Shown piece after piece: positions 1 through 7,063 of a DNA stretch of 48,275 bases. Under the pieces are notes generated by a model. It saw only the letters and a program-made list of their open reading frames with translations, searched no databases and had not been told where the DNA came from. Source of the DNA: Provencibacterium sp. (GTDB taxonomy: Bacteria > Bacillota > Clostridia > Oscillospirales > Ruminococcaceae); the NCBI GenBank assembly GCA_022793895.1, contig JAAWDS010000028.1, positions 1 to 48,275 of the forward strand, written 5' to 3'. The position numbers were made by a program, and so were the translations under genes. How positions within the stretch are numbered: the stretch's first letter is position 1; every line of letters starts with the position of its first letter.

Positions 1-366
1 GGTTCCTGCAAGCCGGAGGATCGGCTCGACCAGGGGTTGCTTTTCCGTTTGCAGGCACGCCCTTTTTCCGGTTCCTGCAAGCCGGAGGATCGGCTCGACC
101 GGAGGGCTCTTTTCCGTTTGCAGGCACGCTCTTTTTCCGGTTCCTGCAAACCGGAGGATCGGCTCGACCGGAGGGCTCTTTTCCATTTGCAGGCGTGCCC
201 TTTTTCCGGTTCCTGCAAGCCGGAGGATCGGCTCGATCAGGGGTTGCTTTTCCGTTTGCAGGCACGCCCTTTTTCCGGTTCCTGCAAGCCGGAGGATCGG
301 CTCGACCAGGGGTTGCTTTTCCGTTTGCAGGCACGCCCTTTTTCCGGTTCCTGCAAACCGGTGGAT
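1..366. repeat. Tandem array of 69-bp units, cut by the window edge
   Basis: Five complete copies of a 69-bp unit start at 1, 70, 139, 208 and 277, with a partial sixth copy from 346. Copies differ at only a few positions. Each contains GGTTCCTGCAAGCCGGAGGA followed by TCGGCTCGACC. On the opposite strand this matches the core of the dispersed elements at 37.5 and 46.1 kb, so the array appears to be an amplified part of that family. Because 69 is divisible by three, a reading frame stays open through the array, but a strong terminator lies between it and rqcH. The array may continue to the left. Confidence 0.93.
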
Positions 367-497
367 CCGCTTGCACGATTTCTTTTACATGCCGGGGGAC
401 ATGTTTTTCAGTCTGTTCTGTTTTGCGGGCTTCTCCCCTTGGGAAAAGCGGCTTACTTGGGCGGACGTTCCTTCTATCCCTCCACAGGCTTATTTCA

Positions 498-521
498 GGC
501 GGCCCCAGGCCGCCCTTTTTT
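498..521 (+). terminator. Intrinsic terminator just upstream of rqcH
   Basis: A perfect 7-bp GC stem (GGCGGCC at 498-504, GGCCGCC at 508-514, loop CCA) is followed by C and six T residues. It lies only 55 bp before the rqcH start. A second potential hairpin, GCGCCG with CGGCGC, lies between it and the start. It either ends an upstream transcript or attenuates rqcH. Confidence 0.75.
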
Positions 522-576
522 AAACGCGCCGCCGCTTTGTACGGCGCAACTCTCAGAAAGGCAAGGAAAAAATCTT

Positions 577-2343
577 ATGGCAATCGACGGAATTTTTCTC
601 CACCTGCTGCTGCGCGAGCTGGAACCGCTGTGCGGCGATGCGCGGGTGGATCGCATCCATCAACCGGCGCGGGAATCGCTGCTGATTGCGCTGCGCAGCC
701 GGGCCGGGCAGAAGCGGCTGCTGCTCTCCGCCAGCCCGCAGACGCCGCGCATCCAGCTCACCGAATCCAGCTATGAGAATCCCGGCGTGCCGCCGATGTT
801 CTGCATGCTGCTGCGCAAGCACCTCCAGGGCGCGCGGTTGATGCAGTTTTCCCAGGTGGCGCGCGATCGGATCGTCCGCATCGGCTTTGAGGGGCGCAAC
901 GACTTTGGAGACATTACCCACCCGGAATTGGTGGTGGAAATTATGGGGAGGCACTCCAATATTATCCTGACGGATGGGGAGGGCCGGATTCTGGACGCCA
1001 TTAAGCGGATCGATCCCACCATGTCCTCGGTCCGGCAGGTGCTGCCCAACCTCCCCTATGAGCTGCCCCCCATGCAGGAAAAGCTCGATCTGCTTTCCGA
1101 TGGGGCGGAAGCGGTCTCTGCCCGGATGGAGAGCCTCTCCGGCCAGCCGGTGGCAAAGGCGGCGATGGCAGCGGTGATGGGCATTTCGCCGGTGGTGGCC
1201 GGGGAGATTGCCGCCTATGTTTCCCGCGGCGGCCCCGGAACGATGGAAACGCTCGGCAAGGAGGAGCGCGGACGGCTGCGCTTTTTCCTGCGGGAGCTGC
1301 GCGGGAAGATCGAAAGCGGCGGCCGGCCCACCATGGTGCTCACCCGCGAGGGCGCGCCCAAGGATCTGACCTTTATCGAAGTGAATCAATATGGGCAGCA
1401 GCTGGCCTCGCGCAGCTACCCCAGCTACAGCGCGCTGCTGGACGCCTTCTATTCCCAGAAGGATCTCTCCGAGCGGATGAAGCAGCGCAGCGGCGATCTG
1501 TTCCGGCTGCTCTCCAACCTCTCGGAGCGCACCGAGCGCAAGCTTCAGCACCAACGCGAGGAGCTTTTGCAGAGCCAGGATCGCGACCGGCTGCGTATCC
1601 AGGGGGATCTGCTCAACGCCAACCTCTACCGGCTGCAAAAGGGCGAAACGATGGCTAGGTTAGAAAATTTCTATGAGCCGGACAGCCCCATCCTGGAAAT
1701 CCCGCTGGATGTGCGCCTTACCCCGGCGCAGAACGCCCAGCGCTACTACGCCGAATACCGCAAGGCGGATACCGCTGAGCGGATGCTCCGGCGGCTCATC
1801 GAGGAAGGGGAGGCGGACTTCGCCTATCTGGACACGGTGATGGACAACCTCTTGCGCGCTACGAGCGAGGCGGAGCTGGACGCTATCCGCGAGGAGCTGG
1901 TCAAGGGCGGCTACCTGCGGCGCAGGGCTGGGAAGGAGAAAAAGGCGCACCGCCTGGAGCCCGATCGTTACCGCTCCTCCGACGGCTTCCTCATCCTGCG
2001 TGGGCGCAGCAACCTGCAAAACGATCAACTGACGATGCGCGAAGCGCGCAAGAACGATCTCTGGTTCCATACCCAGAACATTCCCGGATCCCATGTCATC
2101 ATCGTCACCGGCGGCGAAAGGGTCCCCAACCGGACGCTGGAGGAGGCCGCTATTCTGGCCGCCTACCACTCCAAGGCGCAGGGCTCCGCCCTGGTGCCGG
2201 TGGATTATACCGAAATCCGAAACGTCCGCAAGCCCAGCGGCGCGAAGCCGGGGTTTGTGCTCTATGTGAACTACCAGACCGCGGTAGTCACCCCCCGCGA
2301 GGAGCTCGTCCGCTCGCTGGCTGAAAAGGGCGGCGCAAAATAG
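577..2343 (+). CDS. rqcH: Ribosome quality-control protein RqcH (NFACT / FbpA family)
   Basis: 588 aa. RqcH binds obstructed 50S subunits carrying peptidyl-tRNA and recruits tRNA-Ala to add C-terminal alanine tails that mark stalled peptides for degradation; some homologues were named fibronectin-binding proteins. Visible features: an NFACT-N domain starting MAIDGIFLH; an Asp97-Arg98 pair at the position of the functional DR motif of B. subtilis RqcH; EIMGRHSNIIL near 130-140; a charged coiled coil around 300-400; and a C-terminal NFACT-R domain with WFHTQNIPGSHVII and the proline-glycine-rich KPSGAKPG stretch. The ATG at 577 is chosen because homologues begin MAxDG and an AAGGCAAGG ribosome site precedes it. 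A longer in-frame extension would run through a terminator and the 69-bp repeats, so it is rejected. No co-transcribed gene is evident. Confidence 0.95.
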   Translation: MAIDGIFLHLLLRELEPLCGDARVDRIHQPARESLLIALRSRAGQKRLLLSASPQTPRIQLTESSYENPGVPPMFCMLLRKHLQGARLMQFSQVARDRIVRIGFEGRNDFGDITHPELVVEIMGRHSNIILTDGEGRILDAIKRIDPTMSSVRQVLPNLPYELPPMQEKLDLLSDGAEAVSARMESLSGQPVAKAAMAAVMGISPVVAGEIAAYVSRGGPGTMETLGKEERGRLRFFLRELRGKIESGGRPTMVLTREGAPKDLTFIEVNQYGQQLASRSYPSYSALLDAFYSQKDLSERMKQRSGDLFRLLSNLSERTERKLQHQREELLQSQDRDRLRIQGDLLNANLYRLQKGETMARLENFYEPDSPILEIPLDVRLTPAQNAQRYYAEYRKADTAERMLRRLIEEGEADFAYLDTVMDNLLRATSEAELDAIREELVKGGYLRRRAGKEKKAHRLEPDRYRSSDGFLILRGRSNLQNDQLTMREARKNDLWFHTQNIPGSHVIIVTGGERVPNRTLEEAAILAAYHSKAQGSALVPVDYTEIRNVRKPSGAKPGFVLYVNYQTAVVTPREELVRSLAEKGGAK

Positions 2344-2731
2344 CGCGCCGGGAAACGGTGTCTTATCCGGAACCGGGAAAGCGCCGCTTTGGCCTTCCCT
2401 TCGCCCATCCTATCGAAAAAGGGCGGTTCACAGTCCCGCAAAATATCCCTCCAGTTTGTGAGAGAAAGGGGCTGTAAAATTGTATAGCGGTTTTCTTTTC
2501 GTCTTTCTATTTGATATTCGGTTTTCAGTGCTCTACAGGAACATACAGCCGTCACCGTAGGTGATGAATTGGGGGTGGGACATGTCGCCAACAAGCATTT
2601 AGCATAAATTCTAACGATGAGATTTCCAAAAAACTGCGCAAGCGCCTTGTGAACATTGAAGAACAAGCCGAATCAAAAGCAAAGCTCATTCGTCATACCG
2701 TTATTTTATACACTCCCTTAAAAAAGAAAGA
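2344..2731. other. Intergenic, lower-GC stretch after rqcH
   Basis: No intact gene is seen between rqcH and the promoter at 2732. The first part is GC-rich; composition drops from about 2450 onward. The only coding-like signal is a stop-flanked reading frame toward the end, listed separately. Confidence 0.5.
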
Positions 2732-2735
2732 TTGA
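2568..2735 (+). pseudogene. Possible gene remnant, no start codon
   Basis: A 55-codon open frame runs from just after a TGA to a TGA at 2733-2735. It has no convincing start codon or ribosome site. The residues are lysine- and glutamate-rich (for example NDEISKKLRKRLVNIEEQ) and look more protein-like than the other frames. Its codon use is AT-rich compared with rqcH. The end overlaps the promoter of the next gene. I do not recognise the family; it may be the tail of a decayed gene from acquired DNA, or chance. Confidence 0.25.
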
Positions 2736-2759
2736 CATACCAGCAGACAAATCTATAAT
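2732..2759 (+). promoter_or_regulatory. Sigma-A-type promoter for the zinc-ribbon membrane protein
   Basis: Perfect consensus -35 TTGACA (2732-2737) and -10 TATAAT (2754-2759) with a 16-bp spacer. The start codon lies 42 bp downstream behind an AGGAGGAG ribosome site. Confidence 0.85.
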
Positions 2760-2801
2760 TAAAAACAGAAAAAATATTTTACACTAGGAGGAGACATAAA
2801 A

Positions 2802-3377
2802 GTGGGCGCCTATTACAAACACACAAAAACAGAGACCGTTAAAGTAACCTATTCCTTCCGCTGCGAACATTGCATGGAGGACAGCGGTCCGCAACAGGCT
2901 GTGATTTCCGGTATGCAGGCAGAGATCAACAGCAATTACAAAACTCTGGATGAAAAAAAGCAGGACAAATTAGCTGAAATGGCCCATAAAAACTTAGTAA
3001 GCGCCGTAAAAGAAGCATACGTCAATGCAACGGAAAAGCATACCTATATCAAAGCCTTTAAGGACGAATGTCCCCATTGCCATAAACCCCAGACCTGGAG
3101 CCTCACCGGTATGAAGGACGATATGTTCTCTACCCCCATAGTTTGCGTGATTCTTGGCATCATCATCGGCGCCGGATGCTACTTCTTTTCCGGCGTAGAG
3201 AACAACCTGATGATTGCCCTAGCCGCCGCCGGGATCTGCATCGTGATCGGGGCAGGTATCCTGGTTCTGAACCTGATTAAAATCGGAAACAAAACGAAGC
3301 AGACTGCCGGAGTGCTTCAGAAAAATGAGCCGGCTATCGAGTGGGATGATGTGCAGCATATTTTAAACGAGGGATAA
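2802..3377 (+). CDS. Small membrane protein with a CxxC...CxxC zinc ribbon, function unknown
   Basis: 191 aa, GTG start at 2802 supported by AGGAGGAG at 2785-2792. I do not recognise a named family. Cys21-x2-Cys24 and Cys90-x2-Cys93 (CPHCHKP) can form a split zinc ribbon. Between them lies a lysine-rich, probably helical segment. Two hydrophobic helices follow at about 111-130 and 136-158, and then a charged tail ending WDDVQHILNEG. The likely topology is a cytosolic zinc ribbon anchored by a helical hairpin. It is a single gene with its own strong promoter. Its base composition is visibly lower in GC than the flanking genes, and it sits between a possible gene remnant and a large inverted repeat, so recent acquisition is possible. 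Confidence 0.75.
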   Translation: MGAYYKHTKTETVKVTYSFRCEHCMEDSGPQQAVISGMQAEINSNYKTLDEKKQDKLAEMAHKNLVSAVKEAYVNATEKHTYIKAFKDECPHCHKPQTWSLTGMKDDMFSTPIVCVILGIIIGAGCYFFSGVENNLMIALAAAGICIVIGAGILVLNLIKIGNKTKQTAGVLQKNEPAIEWDDVQHILNEG

Positions 3378-3691
3378 AGAATTGTAAAACGGGGGATTGC
3401 CTGGTAATTGTGTTCCCCAGCTCTTGAATACGGTGTAACCCGTTTTACGGCGTTACACCGTATTCTACATAAAAACTTCCTTATCTGCTGTTCTCATATC
3501 GCTTTACCTCTTTTCAAATATTTACTCGTTTCTTTTCCATTGATTGGTCTGACTAAACCGGATATACCTACAGATACAAAAAACCGGCGTGGCCTTCCGC
3601 CACGCCGGTTTTGCCGGAAAATATATTTAATTCCTTATGGGTGTCCGCCTAAACGCGGCGCGTTTTTTACAGCCCCTTTTGACAGCCCCTT
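3378..3691. other. Intergenic region with a 14-bp perfect inverted repeat
   Basis: Perfect inverted repeat GAATACGGTGTAAC (3426-3439) / GTTACACCGTATTC (3452-3465) around a 12-nt loop that itself contains CCG...CGG. A second arrangement is possible: GTAAAACGGG at 3384-3393 is the exact complement of CCCGTTTTAC at 3439-3448, which would disrupt the first stem. No T-tract follows either. The minus-strand metA terminator lies at 3578-3611. No gene is supported here. Confidence 0.7.
3578..3611 (-). terminator. Intrinsic terminator of the metY-metA transcript
   Basis: Read on the minus strand, GCCACGCCGG pairs with CCGGCGTGGC around a 5-nt loop, with flanking A/T pairs, followed by TTTTTTG. It lies about 80 bp past the metA stop codon. 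Confidence 0.85.
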
Positions 3692-4612
3692 TTAACTATC
3701 CAACTCGCGCAGATCATAGGGCGTTTGTTGGTAGACAAAGTAGTTCAGCCAGTTGGAAAAGAGCAAATTGGCGTGGGCCCGCCAGTTGTGCTCCGGCGGG
3801 CAGGTGGGATCATTCCCTGGGAAATAATGCCGGGGGATTCCGGCGGGAAGCCCCTTTCCAATATCCCGCCGGTATTCCTCCGCAAGCGTCATCCGATCAT
3901 ATTCCGAGTGGCCGGTCACAAAGATGAGCCGCCCGGCATGCCCGGCGACAATATATGCGCCCGCCTCTTCGGAGTCGCTCAACAGCTCCACCTCTTCACA
4001 GCGCCGCAGCGCCTCTTCGTCTACGCCGGTGTGGCGGGAATGGGGGGCAAGGAACCGCTCGTCAAAGCCGCGCAGCAGCCGGTGGCGGGGATTGAGCACC
4101 CGGTGGGCGAAAATGCCGGACAGCTTCTGCGGCAGCGGATGCTTCCCAATCCCATAATGATAATAGAGCCCGGCCTGCGCCCCCCAGCAGATGTGCAGCG
4201 TAGAGTAGACATGCCGCGCGCTCCAGTCCATGACCGCCGAAAGCTCCTCCCAGTAGTCCACTTCCTCAAAGGGAAGCTCCTCCACCGGCGCGCCGGTGAT
4301 GATCATCCCGTCAAACCGATCGTCCCGCACATCCGGGAAGGTCTTATAAAACTTGAGCAGGTGCTCGCTCGGCGTGTTTTTGGAAACGTGGGTCGCCATC
4401 TGCATCAGCTCAATATCCACCTGGATGGGGGTGTTCCCGATAAGGCGCAGGAGCTGCGTTTCAGTCTCTATTTTTTTGGGCATGAGGTTGAGAATCAGAA
4501 TGCGCAGCGGCCGGATATCCTGCATGCGCGCGCGGGAATCGCTCATGAAAAAGATATTCTCCTGCTCCAGCGTCCGGGCGGCGGGCAGCCCTTCCGGGAT
4601 GTTTATCGGCAT
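3692..4612 (-). CDS. metAA: Homoserine O-acetyltransferase of the MetA family
   Basis: 306 aa, about the usual MetA length. It acylates the hydroxyl of L-homoserine as the first committed step of methionine synthesis. The catalytic triad is in place: Cys142 (HICWGAQAG), His235 and Glu237 (TGHSEYDR). Residue 111 is Glu (GAPVEELPF), which in characterised Firmicute MetA proteins goes with acetyl-CoA rather than succinyl-CoA use, so homoserine O-succinyltransferase would probably be the wrong name. This fits metY, whose substrate is O-acetylhomoserine, upstream in the same unit. The start MPINIPEGL at 4612 is preferred over the ATG at 4624, because MetA proteins begin MPI and the AAAGG ribosome site abuts the upstream ATG. 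Last gene of metY - phosphoesterase - metAA. Confidence 0.93.
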   Translation of the reverse strand: MPINIPEGLPAARTLEQENIFFMSDSRARMQDIRPLRILILNLMPKKIETETQLLRLIGNTPIQVDIELMQMATHVSKNTPSEHLLKFYKTFPDVRDDRFDGMIITGAPVEELPFEEVDYWEELSAVMDWSARHVYSTLHICWGAQAGLYYHYGIGKHPLPQKLSGIFAHRVLNPRHRLLRGFDERFLAPHSRHTGVDEEALRRCEEVELLSDSEEAGAYIVAGHAGRLIFVTGHSEYDRMTLAEEYRRDIGKGLPAGIPRHYFPGNDPTCPPEHNWRAHANLLFSNWLNYFVYQQTPYDLRELDS

Positions 4613-4704
4613 AAATATAACCATACCTTTCTTCAGAACCGGGCCAGTTCCGGTTCCGCCGCACAGGGGCGGGAACGAAACCGGGAGACGTCCGCATTCC
4701 CCGC

Positions 4705-5427
4705 CTATCGGGGACTTGCATGCTCTCTATCGTTCTTTCGTTTTGCTCTGTCCGTCTCTTCGCCGCCGAGCGGCAGCAGCCGGTTCCACAGCGCGTTATA
4801 GCCGCCGGGGATGGTCCTGTCCAGATGGTAGCAGCCGAAGCACCAGCTTTGGAAGCGGCAGCGCGCCGCTACCTCCTCCAAAAAGGCGCCCAGAGGGTTG
4901 ATGCGGGCGGTATCCATATCGAGGAAGCTGCGCAGCGTTGCGGAGCACTCATGGGTGATGAGATAATCCACCTGATAGCCGCAGCGCTCCAGCGTTTCGC
5001 GGGCATGCGCCAGCTCCGCAGGCGCCGGCAGCTCGTTTTCCCACCAGCTAACGCCCGGAATGCGCAGCTCGGCATCGGCGCTCTCCCCGCCGCCGAGGGC
5101 GAAGAGCCGCTTGCCCTCCAGCTCATAGCACTCGCCGCGGCAGAGATACCAGAGCCGTTCCCCTAGCCGCCGCGCCTGCCCGCCGCAAAACTCCCCCAGC
5201 GGATAGGTTGCCAGCAGATCCAGGTTGTCGTGCGTCCCCTCTACAAACAGTACGCGGTAGCGCCGCCGGGAAATCCAGCGGAGGATACGCTGCTCGCGCT
5301 TCGATCCATCCCAGACAAAACCGAAATCCCCGCAGACGATCAACGTGTCCCCCCGGCGGAGTTTTTTCCACTCCTTCTGCTTAAAGCGGCTGAGATCCCC
5401 ATGCAGATCGCCCGTTGCATACAGCAT
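4705..5427 (-). CDS. Calcineurin-like metallophosphoesterase
   Basis: 240 aa cytosolic protein with the two-metal phosphoesterase signature: GDLHGD (6-11), GDFG (33-36), GTHDN (64-68), THE (158-160) and GCYHLD (198-203). The third block is normally GNHD(E/N); here the metal-ligand Asn is Thr, which may alter the metal site. The substrate cannot be told from the sequence. The gene lies 31 bp after metY and 92 bp before metAA on the same strand, so it is probably co-transcribed with methionine genes. A role tied to sulfur metabolism is possible but only inferred from position. Confidence 0.85.
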   Translation of the reverse strand: MLYATGDLHGDLSRFKQKEWKKLRRGDTLIVCGDFGFVWDGSKREQRILRWISRRRYRVLFVEGTHDNLDLLATYPLGEFCGGQARRLGERLWYLCRGECYELEGKRLFALGGGESADAELRIPGVSWWENELPAPAELAHARETLERCGYQVDYLITHECSATLRSFLDMDTARINPLGAFLEEVAARCRFQSWCFGCYHLDRTIPGGYNALWNRLLPLGGEETDRAKRKNDREHASPR

Positions 5428-5458
5428 GGCTTATCCCTCCCCCTGCCGGGCAGGCCGG

Positions 5459-6721
5459 CTAAACGTTTTTCAGGCTCTGCTCAATATCGCCGAGGATATC
5501 CGCAATGTTTTCCAGACCGGCCGAGAAACGGATGAGGCCCGGCTGCACGCCGGCGGCTATCAGCTGCTCATCGGTCAGTTGGCGGTGGGTCGCGCTCGCC
5601 GGATGGAGCACACAGGTGCGGATATCCGCCACATGCACCTCATTGCAGGCAAGCCGCAGCCCGTCCATGAATTTGACCGCGTTCTTCTTCCCGCCGCCGA
5701 TGACTACCGAGACAACGCCGCAGGAGCCGCGGGGCAGGTATTTCTGCGCGAGCGGATAATACCGGTCGCCCGGTAGCGCCGAATAGCGCACGCTCTCGAT
5801 CTTCGGGGAAGCGTCAAAATACTTCGCGACCGCCAGGCCGTTCTGACAGTAGCGCTCCATACGCAGCGGCAGCGTCTCCAGGCCGATGTTCAGAAGGAAA
5901 GCCGAATGCGCGGCGGGATAGCAGCCGAAATCGCGCATAAGCTGCATGCGCGCCTTGGCAATATAGGCGCTCTTCCCAAAATCGCGGGTATAGACGACGC
6001 CATGGTAGCTCTCATCCGGCTCGCAGAAATCCGGCCAGCCGCCGCCTGTCCAATCGAAATTCCCGCTATCCACAATCACGCCGCCCACCTGCAAGGCGTG
6101 GCCGTCCATATATTTCGTGGTGGAGTGGATGACAATATCCGCCCCGAAAGCGATCGGCTTGCAGAGGAAAGGGGTGGCGAAGGTGTTGTCAATGATGAGC
6201 GGAACGCCCTTGCGGTGGGCGATGCGGGCGAATTTTTCGATGTCGAGCACCGCCAGGGCGGGGTTGGCGATCGTCTCGCCGAAAACGGCCTTGGTGTTCG
6301 GGCGGAAGGCGTTCTCAATCGTCTGCTCGTCGGCGTCCGCATCCACAAAGATGCACTCGATCCCGAAGCGCTTGAGGGTGACGGCAAAGAGGTTGACCGT
6401 TCCGCCATAGATGGTGGATGCGCTGATGAAGCTGTCCCCCGCCGAGCAGAGGTTTAAAATGGAGAGCAGCGAAGCCGCCTGCCCCGAAGAGGTGCACATC
6501 GCCCCCACGCCGCCCTCCAGCGCGGCGATCTTTTTCTCAACGGCATCCACCGTCGGGTTGGAAAAGCGGGAATACATGTGCGCGGTGGGCATGTTAAACA
6601 GGTCGCCGATGTGCTCGGTCGAATCAAAGCGGTAGGTCGTGCTCTGGCAGATAGGCATCACGCCCGGCGCGCCGTTCTCCGGCTCATAACCGGCGTGCAG
6701 GCAGAGGGTTTCATCCAGCAT
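5459..6721 (-). CDS. metY: O-acetylhomoserine sulfhydrylase
   Basis: 420 aa PLP enzyme of the Cys/Met metabolism family, which makes homocysteine from O-acetylhomoserine and sulfide in the cytosol. Visible features: SRFSNPTVDAVEKKIAALEG near 51-70, the cofactor-contacting Asp178 (IIDNTFATP) and the Schiff-base Lys203 (HSTTKYMDGHA). The long middle segment with GNFDWTGGGWPDF is typical of the sulfhydrylase branch. The ATG at 6721 is preceded by GGAGG. It is the first gene of the unit and supplies the step after MetAA. No SAM riboswitch was recognised in its short leader; a small hairpin lies directly before the ribosome site. Confidence 0.94.
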   Translation of the reverse strand: MLDETLCLHAGYEPENGAPGVMPICQSTTYRFDSTEHIGDLFNMPTAHMYSRFSNPTVDAVEKKIAALEGGVGAMCTSSGQAASLLSILNLCSAGDSFISASTIYGGTVNLFAVTLKRFGIECIFVDADADEQTIENAFRPNTKAVFGETIANPALAVLDIEKFARIAHRKGVPLIIDNTFATPFLCKPIAFGADIVIHSTTKYMDGHALQVGGVIVDSGNFDWTGGGWPDFCEPDESYHGVVYTRDFGKSAYIAKARMQLMRDFGCYPAAHSAFLLNIGLETLPLRMERYCQNGLAVAKYFDASPKIESVRYSALPGDRYYPLAQKYLPRGSCGVVSVVIGGGKKNAVKFMDGLRLACNEVHVADIRTCVLHPASATHRQLTDEQLIAAGVQPGLIRFSAGLENIADILGDIEQSLKNV

Positions 6722-6737
6722 TATTCATTCCTCCAAA

Positions 6738-6814
6738 GGCGGTAAACCGCCGTTTTTTCAGGTATAACGCGTTCGTCCTCAGACATTATAGCGCATTTTG
6801 CAGCCCGTCCACAA
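6738..6814 (-). promoter_or_regulatory. metY promoter and hairpin leader
   Basis: On the minus strand, -10 TATAAT occupies 6785-6790 and a weak -35 TTGTGG occupies 6809-6814, with an 18-bp spacer. The deduced leader is short, about 60 nt. It contains a GGCGG-TTTA-CCGCC hairpin (6738-6751) immediately upstream of the GGAGG ribosome site, which could influence translation. No S-box motif is seen. Confidence 0.55.
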
Positions 6815-6941
6815 GCCCGCAGAGGAAACTTTTCTTCCCGCGTCCCCTGTCAGCCTTTTCCGGATCCGGCCGGCCGGCGGCGGCCCAGGTGAATTTTCTG
6901 TTAACTTTTTTGCAAAAAACGGCAAAAACTGCGCCGCGGCC

Positions 6942-6969
6942 TGTACAAAACCGGAATTTCGGCTATAAT
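6942..6969 (+). promoter_or_regulatory. Promoter of the dacF-like gene
   Basis: -35 TGTACA (6942-6947), 16-bp spacer, -10 TATAAT (6964-6969). An A/T-rich stretch with runs of T and A lies just upstream (about 6900-6930). The leader to the start codon is about 85 nt. The rest of the metY-dacF gap holds the divergent metY promoter. Confidence 0.6.
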
Positions 6970-7063
6970 GATAAATAGGAATTAGGATGCGCCCCGGCGC
7001 TTGTTTCACCAAAAACAGGAGCGGGGTGTCTTTATAACGTTTTTTAATCGGTAGGAGTTGTAT

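Noticed and set aside
1-366. CRISPR array
   Set aside because: The units are contiguous 69-bp tandem copies without unique spacers, and no cas genes are present. The same applies to the 90-bp repeats at 48061-48275.
525-570. Possible glycine-riboswitch remnant (AACTCTCAG-AAAGG resembles an aptamer 3' end)
   Set aside because: The rest of the aptamer is missing and a terminator lies just upstream, so the match is too short to support.
37-576. In-frame 180-codon N-terminal extension of RqcH through the tandem repeats
   Set aside because: It reads repeat DNA whose unit length is a multiple of three, crosses a strong terminator, and homologues begin at MAxDG. The ATG at 577 has its own ribosome site.
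553-1638. Long antisense frames over rqcH, arg, secA and exporter genes
   Set aside because: In GC-rich DNA the strand opposite a gene often stays open. These frames lack ribosome sites and have low-quality His/Arg/Gln-rich content.
3408-3695. 95-codon open frame on the plus strand
   Set aside because: It runs through the inverted repeat and the metA terminator and lacks a ribosome site and protein-like content.
6722-6784. SAM riboswitch or T-box before metY
   Set aside because: The deduced leader is about 60 nt and shows neither S-box nor T-box conserved sequences.
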